From Sedimentitalea sp042687825 (GTDB lineage Bacteria; Pseudomonadota; Alphaproteobacteria; Rhodobacterales; Rhodobacteraceae), in assembly GCF_042687825.1 (NCBI RefSeq), contig NZ_JBHUQE010000004.1, forward strand, positions 138,712 to 202,711: a DNA stretch of 64,000 nt, read 5' to 3'. A model generated the notes under the pieces. The model did no database searches. It saw nothing but the letters and a program-made list of their open reading frames with translations, and was not told where the DNA came from. Position 1 is the stretch's first letter, and the number at the start of each line of letters is the position of its first letter. Below are positions 42,873 through 50,968 of the stretch, piece after piece. The translations under genes were made by a program, and so were the position numbers.

Positions 42873-43778
42873 TCAACTCCGCTTCAGTTTCGGATCAAGC
42901 GCATCACGCAACCCGTCGCCCATCAGGTTGATCGCCAGAACGGTGATCAGGATGGTCAGGCCGGGAAAGGTCACGACCCACCAGGCGCGCAGGATGAACT
43001 CGCGGGCTTCGGCCAGCATGGTGCCCCATTCCGGGGTCGGCGGCTGGGCGCCCATGCCGAGAAAGCCCAGCGCCGCAACATCCAGAATGGCGCTGGAAAA
43101 AGACAGCGCCCCCTGCACGATGATCGGCGCCAGGCAATTGGGCAGAACGGTGATGAACATCAGATGCAACTGGCCGGCGCCCGCCACACGGGCCGAGGTG
43201 ACATAGTCCTTCTGCCGTTCGGACATGATGCTGGCGCGGGTCAGGCGCACGTAATGCGGCTGCTGCACGATGGCGATGGCAATCAGCGCGTTGGTCAGAC
43301 TGGGACCCAGGATCGCCACCAGCACCAGCGCCAGCAGCAGGGACGGGAAGGCCAGCACGATATCCATGATCCGCATGATCACGCTGTCCAGCCATTTTGG
43401 CGCGAACCCGGCGATCAACCCGATCAGAATGCCGCCGGTGGCGGCCACGGCCACCACGACAACGCCGACAAAGAACGAGAACCGCGCGCCTTCGATCAGA
43501 CGCGACAGCATATCCCGGCCCAGCGGGTCGGTGCCCAGCGGGAACGCCCAGCTGCCCCCCTCCTGCCATGCCGGCGGCTGCAGGGCGTGTTCGCGGAACT
43601 GCTCGGTCGGATCATAAGGCGCAAGCAGCGGTGCGAATGCGGCAATGATGATGAAGGCGATGAACACCCACAGGCCAAAGACGGCGCCGCGGTTCTCCTG
43701 AAAGTAGTACCAGAATTCGCGCAGGCGGCTGGGGCGTTCCACCGTCGTTTCAGGGTCGGAAGACAGCGTATCGGTCAT
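42873..43778 (-). CDS. dppC: Dipeptide ABC transporter permease
   Basis: A 301-residue permease with six predicted membrane segments. The N-terminus is hydrophilic, then the DppC-type opening FWYYFQENRGAVFGLWVF and the conserved region HPLGTDPLGRDMLSRL-like (FPLGTDPLGRDMLSRLIEGA). The EAA-type loop that contacts the ATPases lies near VAGAGQLHLMFITVLPN. It forms the pore with DppB. It is directly adjacent to dppB, with no bases between. Confidence 0.93.
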   Translation of the reverse strand: MTDTLSSDPETTVERPSRLREFWYYFQENRGAVFGLWVFIAFIIIAAFAPLLAPYDPTEQFREHALQPPAWQEGGSWAFPLGTDPLGRDMLSRLIEGARFSFFVGVVVVAVAATGGILIGLIAGFAPKWLDSVIMRIMDIVLAFPSLLLALVLVAILGPSLTNALIAIAIVQQPHYVRLTRASIMSERQKDYVTSARVAGAGQLHLMFITVLPNCLAPIIVQGALSFSSAILDVAALGFLGMGAQPPTPEWGTMLAEAREFILRAWWVVTFPGLTILITVLAINLMGDGLRDALDPKLKRS

Positions 43779-44786
43779 TTAGTTCTTCCTGATTTTCGGG
43801 TTGATGACGCCATAGAGAACGTCGACCGTGAGGTTCACCAGCATTACGATGAGGGCAATCATCAACAGGCCGCCCTGGACCACCGGGTAGTCCCGGCGAA
43901 AGATGCTGTCGACCATCCATTTTCCGATGCCGGGCCAGCTGAAAATCGTTTCGGTCAGGATCGCGCCCGCCAAAAGCGTGCCGACCGACAGACCGATCAC
44001 CGTGATTACCGGAATCAGCGCATTTCGCAGGGCATGGATCCCGTTGATCCGGCCCGGTGTCAGTCCCTTGGCGCGGGCCGTCCGGATATAGTCTTCGCCC
44101 AGGACTTCCAGCATCGCCGAGCGGGTCTGGCGCGCGATCACCGCCAGCGGGATGGTGCCCAGCACGATCGTTGGCAACAAGAGATGGCGCACCGCTGATG
44201 CAAAGGCGCCGCTTTGGCCCGATGCCAGACTGTCGATCAGCATGAACCCGGTGGCGTCGGGAAAATAGTACACGAGGTCGATGCGGCCAGAGACCGGCGT
44301 CCATTGCAGATTGCCGGAAAACACGATGATCAGCAGCAGCGCCCACCAGAAGATCGGCATCGAATAGCCGACCAAAGCGGTGGACATCAGCGCGCGGTCA
44401 AAGAATTTGCCGCGGTTGACGGCCGCGATCACACCGGCAGGCAGCCCCAGAACCACGGCGAAAACCATGGCGCAGATGGACAATTCCAGGGTTGCCGGGA
44501 ACAGGGAAAAGAACTCGTCCCAGACTGGGCGCTTGGTCACGAAGGAATTGCCCAGGTCGCCCTGCAGAATTCCGGTGAGGTAATCCCAGAATTGCGCATA
44601 GACCGGACGGTCAAAGCCGAATTGCCGGGTCAGCTCCTGATACCGTTCTTCGGTCAGGCCGCGTTCACCGGCCATGACGATGATCGGATCGCCCGGCAGC
44701 ACTCTGATGAAGGCAAAGGAAATCAGAGCCACGCCGATAAAGGTCGGGACAAAGGTCAGCAGTCGTGAACCAAGATATTTCAACAT
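43779..44786 (-). CDS. dppB: Dipeptide ABC transporter permease
   Basis: A 335-residue permease with six membrane segments. It opens with the DppB signature LGSRLLTFVPTFIGVALISF and RVLPGDPI. The EAA-type loop is near RAKGLTPGRINGIHALRNAL. It pairs with DppC. Its start overlaps the M24 peptidase stop by 7 bp, so the peptidase is translated within the transporter operon. Confidence 0.93.
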   Translation of the reverse strand: MLKYLGSRLLTFVPTFIGVALISFAFIRVLPGDPIIVMAGERGLTEERYQELTRQFGFDRPVYAQFWDYLTGILQGDLGNSFVTKRPVWDEFFSLFPATLELSICAMVFAVVLGLPAGVIAAVNRGKFFDRALMSTALVGYSMPIFWWALLLIIVFSGNLQWTPVSGRIDLVYYFPDATGFMLIDSLASGQSGAFASAVRHLLLPTIVLGTIPLAVIARQTRSAMLEVLGEDYIRTARAKGLTPGRINGIHALRNALIPVITVIGLSVGTLLAGAILTETIFSWPGIGKWMVDSIFRRDYPVVQGGLLMIALIVMLVNLTVDVLYGVINPKIRKN

Positions 44787-45889
44787 GGCAGGATCGTCAG
44801 CTCCTTCGGAAACGTGGTCAGCGACAGGCAGGCGTCCTCGGTAACCAGGACATCGTCTTCGATCCTGACGCCAAATTTGCCGATTGCATAGAGGCCAGGC
44901 TCATTCGTATAGACCGTGCCCGCAGGCAACGGCATGTGGTTGCCACGCACGATATAGGGGGCTTCGTGCACGTCGCGCCCCAACCCGTGGCCGGTTTTCG
45001 TGCGGACGCGGTCGGCAAATGGCGATTGTTCCAGCACGGTCGTCACCGCATCGTCGATCTGGTGCGCCGTCACGCCGGCGCGGGTCACCGCATGGCCGCG
45101 CAGATTGGCCTGCAGAACGGTGTCATAGACTGCGCACGCCTCGTCATCGGCATGGCCCAGGAAAACGGTGCGGGTGATGTCGGCGGCGAATCCGTCCTTG
45201 CGGGCGCCGAAATCCAGCAACAGGGCATCGCCCGCCTGCACCGCGTAATCCGCGCGGGCATGGGCATGGGGCCGGGCCGAATTGTCGCCGGCCGCGACAA
45301 TGGGCGCAAAGGCCAGGTCCTGGGCGCCTTCGGCGAACAGCGACTGGATCAGCACCTGTTCGATCTGCGTCTCGGTCTGTCCGATGCGCACGCTGTCTAG
45401 CGTGCGCGTCAGAGCGCGTTCGGAAATGGCGATGGCAGCGCGCAGGGCCGCGATATCCTCGGGTGTCTTGATCATCCGCAGCCCTGAAATGGCGCGTTCT
45501 CCATCGATGATGCGCAGGTCGGGTTGGGCGGCCTTCAGCGCGTGATGCACAAAGACCCGCATCACCTGACCTTCGACCGCCAGCGATGTGATCGACAGAT
45601 GCGCCAGCAGGGCGGCAAAGGCCGCATCATAGCCGTCCTGATCGCGCCAGTCGAACACCGCGCCGTCAAACCCCACCAGATCCCAACTGCGTAATTCCAG
45701 ATTGGGGACCAGTGCCGCCGCCGGACCGGTGGCCGGAATCACCAGCAGAAAGGGACGTTCGTGGCTCATGAAAGAGCGATTCAGCGCCCGGGTGAAATTC
45801 GGGCCGGGCACCAGCGCCACCGCATCGACACCAAGATCGGCGGCGACCCGGGCATAGTCGGTCAAGCGGTCGGAAACAGACTGCGACAC
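44780..45889 (-). CDS. M24-family (Xaa-Pro) aminopeptidase
   Basis: A 369-residue metallopeptidase with a creatinase-like N-terminal half and a pita-bread M24 catalytic half. The metal ligands are visible as LLLDFGARKDGFAADITRTV (two Asp), TGHGLGRDVHEAPYI (His) and NEPGLY plus RIEDDVLV (two Glu). It removes an N-terminal residue next to proline. GTG 45889 is the start, with AAGG 8 nt upstream. It lies inside the dpp operon between dppA and dppB, so it most likely processes imported di- or tripeptides in the cytosol. Confidence 0.9.
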   Translation of the reverse strand: MSQSVSDRLTDYARVAADLGVDAVALVPGPNFTRALNRSFMSHERPFLLVIPATGPAAALVPNLELRSWDLVGFDGAVFDWRDQDGYDAAFAALLAHLSITSLAVEGQVMRVFVHHALKAAQPDLRIIDGERAISGLRMIKTPEDIAALRAAIAISERALTRTLDSVRIGQTETQIEQVLIQSLFAEGAQDLAFAPIVAAGDNSARPHAHARADYAVQAGDALLLDFGARKDGFAADITRTVFLGHADDEACAVYDTVLQANLRGHAVTRAGVTAHQIDDAVTTVLEQSPFADRVRTKTGHGLGRDVHEAPYIVRGNHMPLPAGTVYTNEPGLYAIGKFGVRIEDDVLVTEDACLSLTTFPKELTILPC

Positions 45890-45914
45890 GGCTGGGCCTT
45901 TCAGATTCGGGAAA

Positions 45915-45942
45915 TCGGGGCGGCCTGATTTGGCTGCCCCGA
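45915..45942 (-). terminator. Intercistronic stem-loop between dppA and the M24 gene
   Basis: TCGGGGCGGCC pairs with GGCTGCCCCGA (one G-U pair on one strand) around a 6-base loop. On the transcribed minus strand it is followed by TTTCCC. It occupies the only sizeable gap (61 bp) in the operon. Such loops commonly raise expression of the binding protein over the downstream genes by partial termination or mRNA protection. Confidence 0.6.
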
Positions 45943-45950
45943 AACAGGTT

Positions 45951-47540
45951 TTACTTCAGTCCGACGGCGTTGAAGATGTGGCCGCCCAGCGGATGCACCA
46001 CATAATTGTCCACCTCGGGCCGCATGGTCATGTAGACCACGGAATGCGCGATGGTGGCCCAGGGGGCCTGTTCCTTGAACACGACCTGCGCCTGTTCATA
46101 CAAGGGCTGGCGCTCGGCCTGGGTCGGCAGGACCTTTGCCTTTTGGATCAGATCCTCAAAGGGCTGATGGCACCATTGCGCCCGATTCGAGTTTTCGCGC
46201 CCGTCACAGCCCAGCAGAACCGCCAGAAAGTTGTCCGGATCGCCATTGTCACCGGTCCAGCCCAGCAGCACCGCGCCGTCGCGGTCCAGTTCCCGCGAAC
46301 GGCTGAGATACTCGCCCCACTCATAGGAGACGATTTCCACGTTCACGCCGATCTTGGCGAAATCCGCCTGCATCAACTCGGCCATGCGCCGCGCGTTCGG
46401 GTTATAGGGGCGCTGCACCGGCATCGCCCAGATCTTGAGCGTCAGGTCCGACACGCCTTCGGCTTCCAGCATTGCCTTGGCCGCTTCGGGGTCATGGGGA
46501 TCGTCCACGATCGCGTCGTTATAGGACCACATGGTCGGCGGGATCGGATTCTTGGCGATCTGTCCCGAGCCCTGAAACACCACGTCGATAATCGCCTGCT
46601 TGTCGATCGCCATGTTCAGCGCCTTGCGCACCTTGGGATTGTCATAGGGCGGCAGGGTGGTGTTGTAGGCCAGATACCCGACATTCAACCCTTCCTGCTC
46701 CATCACCACGATGCTCTCATTGGCCTTCATGTCGGAGATATCGGCCGGGTTCGGATAGGCCATGACATGACATTCGCCCGCCTGAACCTTTTGATAGCGC
46801 ACGCTCGCATCCGGCGTGATGGCAAAGATCAGCGCCTCGACGCGCGCCGGCTCGCCCCAATAGGCGTCGTTGCGCAGATAGCGGATCACCGCGTCCTTCT
46901 GATAGGCTTGGAAAATGAACGGACCGGTGCCGATCGGTGCCTGGTTCAGCAGTTCCGGCGTGCCCGCATCCATCATCGCCTGTCCGTATTCAGCTGAAAC
47001 GATGCTGGCGAAATCCATTGCCATGTTCGCGACAAAGGGCGCTTCGGGACGGTTCAGGTGGAACTTGACGGTGTGATCGTCGACCTTTTCGATGCTCTTG
47101 ATCAGATCCGGCATCGACATGCCGCCGAAATACTCCCAGGTGCCGCCGGATACCTTATGGTAGGGGTGGTCCGGGTTGCCCTGCCGGTCAAACGAGAACA
47201 GCACGTCGTCGGCATTGAAATCGCGGGTCGGGGTGAAATTCGCATTCGAATGGAATTTGACGCCCTTGCGCAGATTGAATGTCACGGTCAGCCCGTCGTC
47301 GGATACTTCCCAGCTTTCGGCCAGCCCGGGGATCACTTCGGTGGTGCCGACCTTGAATTCCGCCAGCCGGTTGTAGATCGGATGGCTCGAGGCATCAAAA
47401 GTGGTGCCGGCGGTGTACAGGGCCGGGTCAAAGCCTTCGGGCGATCCCTCGGAACAATAGACAAGCGCCTGCGCCGAGGCGGATCCGGCACAGAGTGCCA
47501 GCGCCGTCGCACCGGCCGCCAGATATGATTTCAGAGTCAT
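45951..47540 (-). CDS. dppA: Dipeptide ABC transporter substrate-binding protein
   Basis: A 529-residue family 5 solute-binding protein. A signal peptide of about 23 residues (ALALCAGSASA) precedes the DppA-like sequence ALVYCSEGSPEGFDPALYT. Family marks later include YLAYNTTLPPYDNPKVRKAL near the middle. It captures peptides in the periplasm for DppBCDF. GGGAG lies 9 nt before ATG 47540. A strongly AT-rich tract (T8, then ATTAAT) just upstream marks the promoter region. It is the first gene of the operon. Confidence 0.94.
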   Translation of the reverse strand: MTLKSYLAAGATALALCAGSASAQALVYCSEGSPEGFDPALYTAGTTFDASSHPIYNRLAEFKVGTTEVIPGLAESWEVSDDGLTVTFNLRKGVKFHSNANFTPTRDFNADDVLFSFDRQGNPDHPYHKVSGGTWEYFGGMSMPDLIKSIEKVDDHTVKFHLNRPEAPFVANMAMDFASIVSAEYGQAMMDAGTPELLNQAPIGTGPFIFQAYQKDAVIRYLRNDAYWGEPARVEALIFAITPDASVRYQKVQAGECHVMAYPNPADISDMKANESIVVMEQEGLNVGYLAYNTTLPPYDNPKVRKALNMAIDKQAIIDVVFQGSGQIAKNPIPPTMWSYNDAIVDDPHDPEAAKAMLEAEGVSDLTLKIWAMPVQRPYNPNARRMAELMQADFAKIGVNVEIVSYEWGEYLSRSRELDRDGAVLLGWTGDNGDPDNFLAVLLGCDGRENSNRAQWCHQPFEDLIQKAKVLPTQAERQPLYEQAQVVFKEQAPWATIAHSVVYMTMRPEVDNYVVHPLGGHIFNAVGLK

Positions 47541-47990
47541 TCTTTTCTCCCAAGTTGTTCGGACTTTTTTTTATTAATGTAGCAGTCAGCAGATTGGCCG
47601 CCCTTGCAGAACGGTCAATGCATGGGCTCACCCTGCCACCGAATGACGCGTCTGAAAAGGGCAGACCCGACGTGAACCGGCACAAGGGCACTCCCAGCGG
47701 TTCGACCGGACTGTGCCTTTGGCGATCTGCGGGAACCCGGAAACTTCTGTTCGCCGGGGTTCGGGCCGGCAGAGCCATTTGCGCGGTTCGGCATGCCGGA
47801 TTTCGCCGGGAAGGGTGAAACGTCCAGGGCAAAACGCCCGAGCATTGCCGGCGGGACGAATGGTTCAGTCCCATGCTTCGGCGCAGAGGGGACTGTCCGG
47901 TCGAGGGGCGGACGGCAATGCAGGCCGGACATGTCGGTCAAGAACCACAGAAATTCCGTCTGACCGCTTTCGGGTAGCCCCTGCTTTTCT
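47541..47990. other. 450-bp stretch without a recognisable gene
   Basis: The first 60 bp form the AT-rich dppA leader and promoter area. The rest contains open frames on both strands, but none has a family match, a convincing ribosome-binding sequence or a signal peptide. It borders a broken transposase gene, so it may be decayed mobile-element DNA. No terminal inverted repeats were found by eye. Confidence 0.5.
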
Positions 47991-48375
47991 ATCACCGCTA
48001 CCATATCGACTGCTCGACGAAGTATCGCTGCAAGGTGCTGCAGGGCGACGTTCGGTTGCGCGCCCGGGACATCTGCGGGCAGGTTTGCTGCGAGAAGGGA
48101 GACAACATCATTCGGGATGTGCTATCGGCGGATCATGTCCATATGTTCGTGCCGGTGCCGCCCGGGCTGGCGGTGAGCGATCTGGTGCGGCTGATGAAGG
48201 GGCGGTCTTCCCACAAGGTCCAACGTGAATGCGCTCAGCTACGCCAGCGTTACGGGGCCGACGTTATTGGGGCCGGGGGTAGTTCTCGACGACCAACGGC
48301 GCGTTTACCGAAGACATCGTGCTTCATACCTGGAAAAACACATCGCCGATCCTGCCGGCGCCAGCCGGTCGTGGT
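47991..48375 (+). pseudogene. tnpA: IS200/IS605-type (Y1) transposase TnpA remnant
   Basis: Translated fragments match the small tyrosine transposase family: YHIDCSTKYRCKVLQGDVRL, VLSADHVHMFVPVPPGLAVS with the HVH metal motif at 48134-48142, then LVRLMKGRSSHKVQREC. The frame then breaks. After tac at 48251 one base is missing, a TAG at 48280 replaces an expected Tyr codon (in FSTTNGA context), and a second one-base loss near 48325 separates EDIVL from YLEKHIADPAGAS, which holds the likely catalytic Tyr. A further in-frame stop lies upstream at 47976. No start codon, tnpB or hairpin ends are seen. The gene is dead. Confidence 0.75.
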
Positions 48376-48790
48376 TCAGCCGGCAGGGGGATCGCGTTTG
48401 GCGCATTGATCCGGCCTGCGGACAATATGCGAGAACCCTGCGGTGCGACCAACCCGCTGGGGTGGGAACTGCCGGGAGAAGATCAATCGTCATCCAAGGG
48501 TACCGTTCGGTGCCACCGCAGACAGCATCTTCGGGACGGGAAATCGGGACGTGCGGGGCAAGACGATCCGGGTGGTGATGCTGGCGCGCAAGGGGGAAAC
48601 ATGTCGGATCGACACGGGCTAACCGGCGATTCATCGCGCGCGAACGGGTCCAAATCGCTTTTGCGTTCCCGTTCGGACAGGCGCATCGGTCATTGGCTGA
48701 AATCTGCAAGCTTTTTCTGAAAGGTGCAGGTGGGTCGCGCCGCCGGTTCCGGCCAAGGGAATGGTCTGGCCGCGGACCGCCCGAAGCGCG
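48376..48790. other. 415-bp stretch without a recognisable gene
   Basis: Short open frames exist in several phases, but none has homology I recognise. One stretch (about 48460-48620, + strand) reads as a continuous 50-codon open frame that may be a gene fragment; I cannot name it. The stretch lies between the transposase remnant and the RTX-type gene. Confidence 0.45.
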
Positions 48791-49717
48791 TCAGGCGGTG
48801 ACGTCTGTCAGGCCGAACGTGGCGCCATCGCTGTGATCCATAAGCACGATATCGGCCTCGGTCAGCGGTGCATCGCTGTGCACACAAGCGACTTCGGTTC
48901 CATCAACAAGGACATGACTCAGTCCGGGCATATCCTCGTCTGGAACGATCTCGATCTCGGGATCCGGCGTTTCGGTCAGGTCGCAAACCATCAGCAACTG
49001 GTCCTTGCCGACCTCGAAATCCTTAAGTTCCGCAGCCTCGCCGTCTTCGATCCAGTCGCCGGTCACGATTCTGTCGGCACCGTCGCCCGCTTCGACGACG
49101 TCGCCGGAATCGGCCAGGATCGTGTCGTTGCCAGCGCCTCCGCTCAGGAAATCCGCTGTCGGAGTGCCATCGGCGCCGTTATCGTTGCTGGCGGTTTCCA
49201 GGCCGGAGATCAGATCATCCCCGGCACCGCCGAAAAGCACGTCCTGGCCCATCCCGCCGGTCAGAATGTCATCGCCCTGACCACCGTGAAGCAGATCGTC
49301 CCCAGCGCCGCCCAACAGGGTGTCGTCGCCATCGACCCCGTGCAATTCGTCATCGCCGGCGCCGCCTTGCAGCAGGTCGGCGCCGTCATGCCCCAGCAAC
49401 ACGTCGTCGCCTGCGCCGCCCAGAAGGGTGTCGTCACCGGACTGGCCGAGCAGCATGTCGCTGCCATCACCGCCGGAGATGGAATCATCGCCGTCACCGC
49501 CGGTGATCTGATCATCTTGGGCGCCGCCGCTCAGTAGCAGGTCGTTTTCACTGTCCGCAAAATCCAAGAGCTGGGTATTTTCCCTCAGGGTGTCCGCCGC
49601 GGGCTCGTCGATCAGGCCATCCTCTTCTTCATCATCGGCTTTCAGACCGGTAAAGTCTGTCGTCAGCACGACACCGCCCACTGCGATCAGACCCAGCATA
49701 CTGGCCAACAACAACAT
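48791..49717 (-). CDS. RTX-type calcium-binding repeat protein
   Basis: A 308-residue acidic protein. One N-terminal hydrophobic segment (MLLLASMLGLIAVGGVVL) is followed by an acidic linker. From about residue 65 to 180 there are GGxGxDxLx nonapeptide repeats (such as GGAGDDVLLGHDGADLL), interrupted and then resumed near residue 195. A C-terminal non-repeat domain follows. The repeats fold as a calcium-bound parallel beta-roll. ATG 49717 has GGAG 8 nt upstream; the frame is open to 49789 without a better start. It lacks an obvious catalytic domain. No type I secretion genes are adjacent. Confidence 0.85.
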   Translation of the reverse strand: MLLLASMLGLIAVGGVVLTTDFTGLKADDEEEDGLIDEPAADTLRENTQLLDFADSENDLLLSGGAQDDQITGGDGDDSISGGDGSDMLLGQSGDDTLLGGAGDDVLLGHDGADLLQGGAGDDELHGVDGDDTLLGGAGDDLLHGGQGDDILTGGMGQDVLFGGAGDDLISGLETASNDNGADGTPTADFLSGGAGNDTILADSGDVVEAGDGADRIVTGDWIEDGEAAELKDFEVGKDQLLMVCDLTETPDPEIEIVPDEDMPGLSHVLVDGTEVACVHSDAPLTEADIVLMDHSDGATFGLTDVTA

Positions 49718-49855
49718 TTCAGCGCTCCGCTCGATAGATGCCCGCCCAACCAGATTAGGGCATGCCGGGCCATGTTTGGTCAAAGTCAATATGACACTGC
49801 GGTTAAAGGCGCCTTAACGACCATCGTTGCAATCCGCGCCGTGAGCGGGTTGAGA

Positions 49856-49869
49856 TTGATCCACGTCAA
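49856..49869 (+). promoter_or_regulatory. FNR/FnrL-type box upstream of the RND operon
   Basis: The sequence TTGATCCACGTCAA is a full match to TTGAT-N4-(A/G)TCAA, the site bound by FNR/Dnr-family regulators (FnrL in Rhodobacter). It is 121 bp before the membrane-fusion gene start. The rest of the 273-bp spacer shows no other clear element. Confidence 0.55.
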
Positions 49870-49990
49870 GGCCAGGCGACGGAACCTGAACTACATCTGC
49901 AAAAACTTGAATATCATGGCCAAAGCAGATACATGACGGTCGGATCAGCCGGCTCCCCGCAGGGGCGGCAAACGGGAAAGGGTCGAAATC

Positions 49991-50968
49991 GTGAGAAAAC
50001 TGGCTGTTGCGGCGATCGTCTGTATCCTGTTGCCTGCCTTGGGGCAGGCACAGCAAGCTCATGTCGTAGAGGCCATGGCGGTGACCGAATGGAAGGCGGT
50101 TTATGGCCGGATCGAGGCGCGTGACCGCATTCCGGCGCGGGCGCGGCTGGGGGGCACGCTGATGCAACTGGACGTGACCGAGGGCGACCAGGTCGCGGCC
50201 GGGCAGCCGCTGGCGCGCATTGTCGATGGAAAGCTCGATTTCCGGCTGGCGGCGCTGGATGCGCAACTGCAGGTGCTGGACTCGCAGCTGACCAATGCCC
50301 GGACCGAGCTGACCCGGGGCGAAGAACTGCTGAAGCGCGGGGTCACGACGGTGCAGCGTCTGGACGGGCTGCGCACTCAGGTCGACGTCCTGACCAACCG
50401 GATCGACGCCACGCGCGCCGAACGGCGGGTGATCGAGCAACAGGCCGCCGAAGGCGACATTCTGGCGCCACTGACGGGCCGGGTGCTGGATGTGCCGGTG
50501 TCGGTGGGGGCTGTGATTCTGCCGGGTGAAGTGGTGGCGATGATCGGCGGCGGCGGTTTCTATCTGCGCCTGGCGGTGCCGGAACGCCACGCTGCGGCTC
50601 TGGGCGAGGGCGACCTCATCGAGATCGAGGAATCCGGCGGCGCCCGGCAGGGCCGCCTGGCGCGTCTCTATCCGGAAATCGAGAATGGCCGGGTGGTGGC
50701 CGATGTCGAGGTTGCCGGGCTGAGCGACGTCTTTGTCGGCAAACGCGTCCTGGTGCGGCTGCCGGTGGCGGAACGCAGCGCGCTCATGGTGCCGGCCGCG
50801 GCGGTTCACAGTCGTGCGGGGCTGGATTTTGTGCAGCTGGACGGCGATGGCGCGCAACAGCAGCGCACCGTGCTGCCGGGACGGCGCGTGACCATCGACG
50901 GGATCGAGATGATCGAAATCCTTGCCGGGTTGTCAGCCGGAGACACGGTGGTACTGGACGATGAATGA
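49991..50968 (+). CDS. RND efflux membrane fusion (periplasmic adaptor) protein
   Basis: A 325-residue adaptor. It has a signal peptide (about residues 1-21), then a lipoyl/barrel-sandwich half (GGTLMQLDVTEGDQVAAGQPLARI), a coiled hairpin (about residues 80-140), the second lipoyl half (GDILAPLTGRVLDVPVSVGA) and beta-barrel domains. It bridges the RND pump to an outer-membrane channel; no TolC-like gene is nearby. GTG 49991 has AAAGGG upstream. The pump gene starts inside its last codons (8-bp overlap). Confidence 0.9.
   Translation: MRKLAVAAIVCILLPALGQAQQAHVVEAMAVTEWKAVYGRIEARDRIPARARLGGTLMQLDVTEGDQVAAGQPLARIVDGKLDFRLAALDAQLQVLDSQLTNARTELTRGEELLKRGVTTVQRLDGLRTQVDVLTNRIDATRAERRVIEQQAAEGDILAPLTGRVLDVPVSVGAVILPGEVVAMIGGGGFYLRLAVPERHAAALGEGDLIEIEESGGARQGRLARLYPEIENGRVVADVEVAGLSDVFVGKRVLVRLPVAERSALMVPAAAVHSRAGLDFVQLDGDGAQQQRTVLPGRRVTIDGIEMIEILAGLSAGDTVVLDDE

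Noticed and set aside
47615..48004. Minus-strand open frame of about 130 codons in the decayed stretch
   Set aside because: It overlaps the start of the transposase remnant, has no domain or good ribosome-binding sequence, and lies in decayed DNA.
48376..48790. A tnpB or second insertion-sequence gene next to the transposase remnant
   Set aside because: No zinc-finger or DDE/RuvC-type motif can be read in any frame, and no terminal repeats were found.
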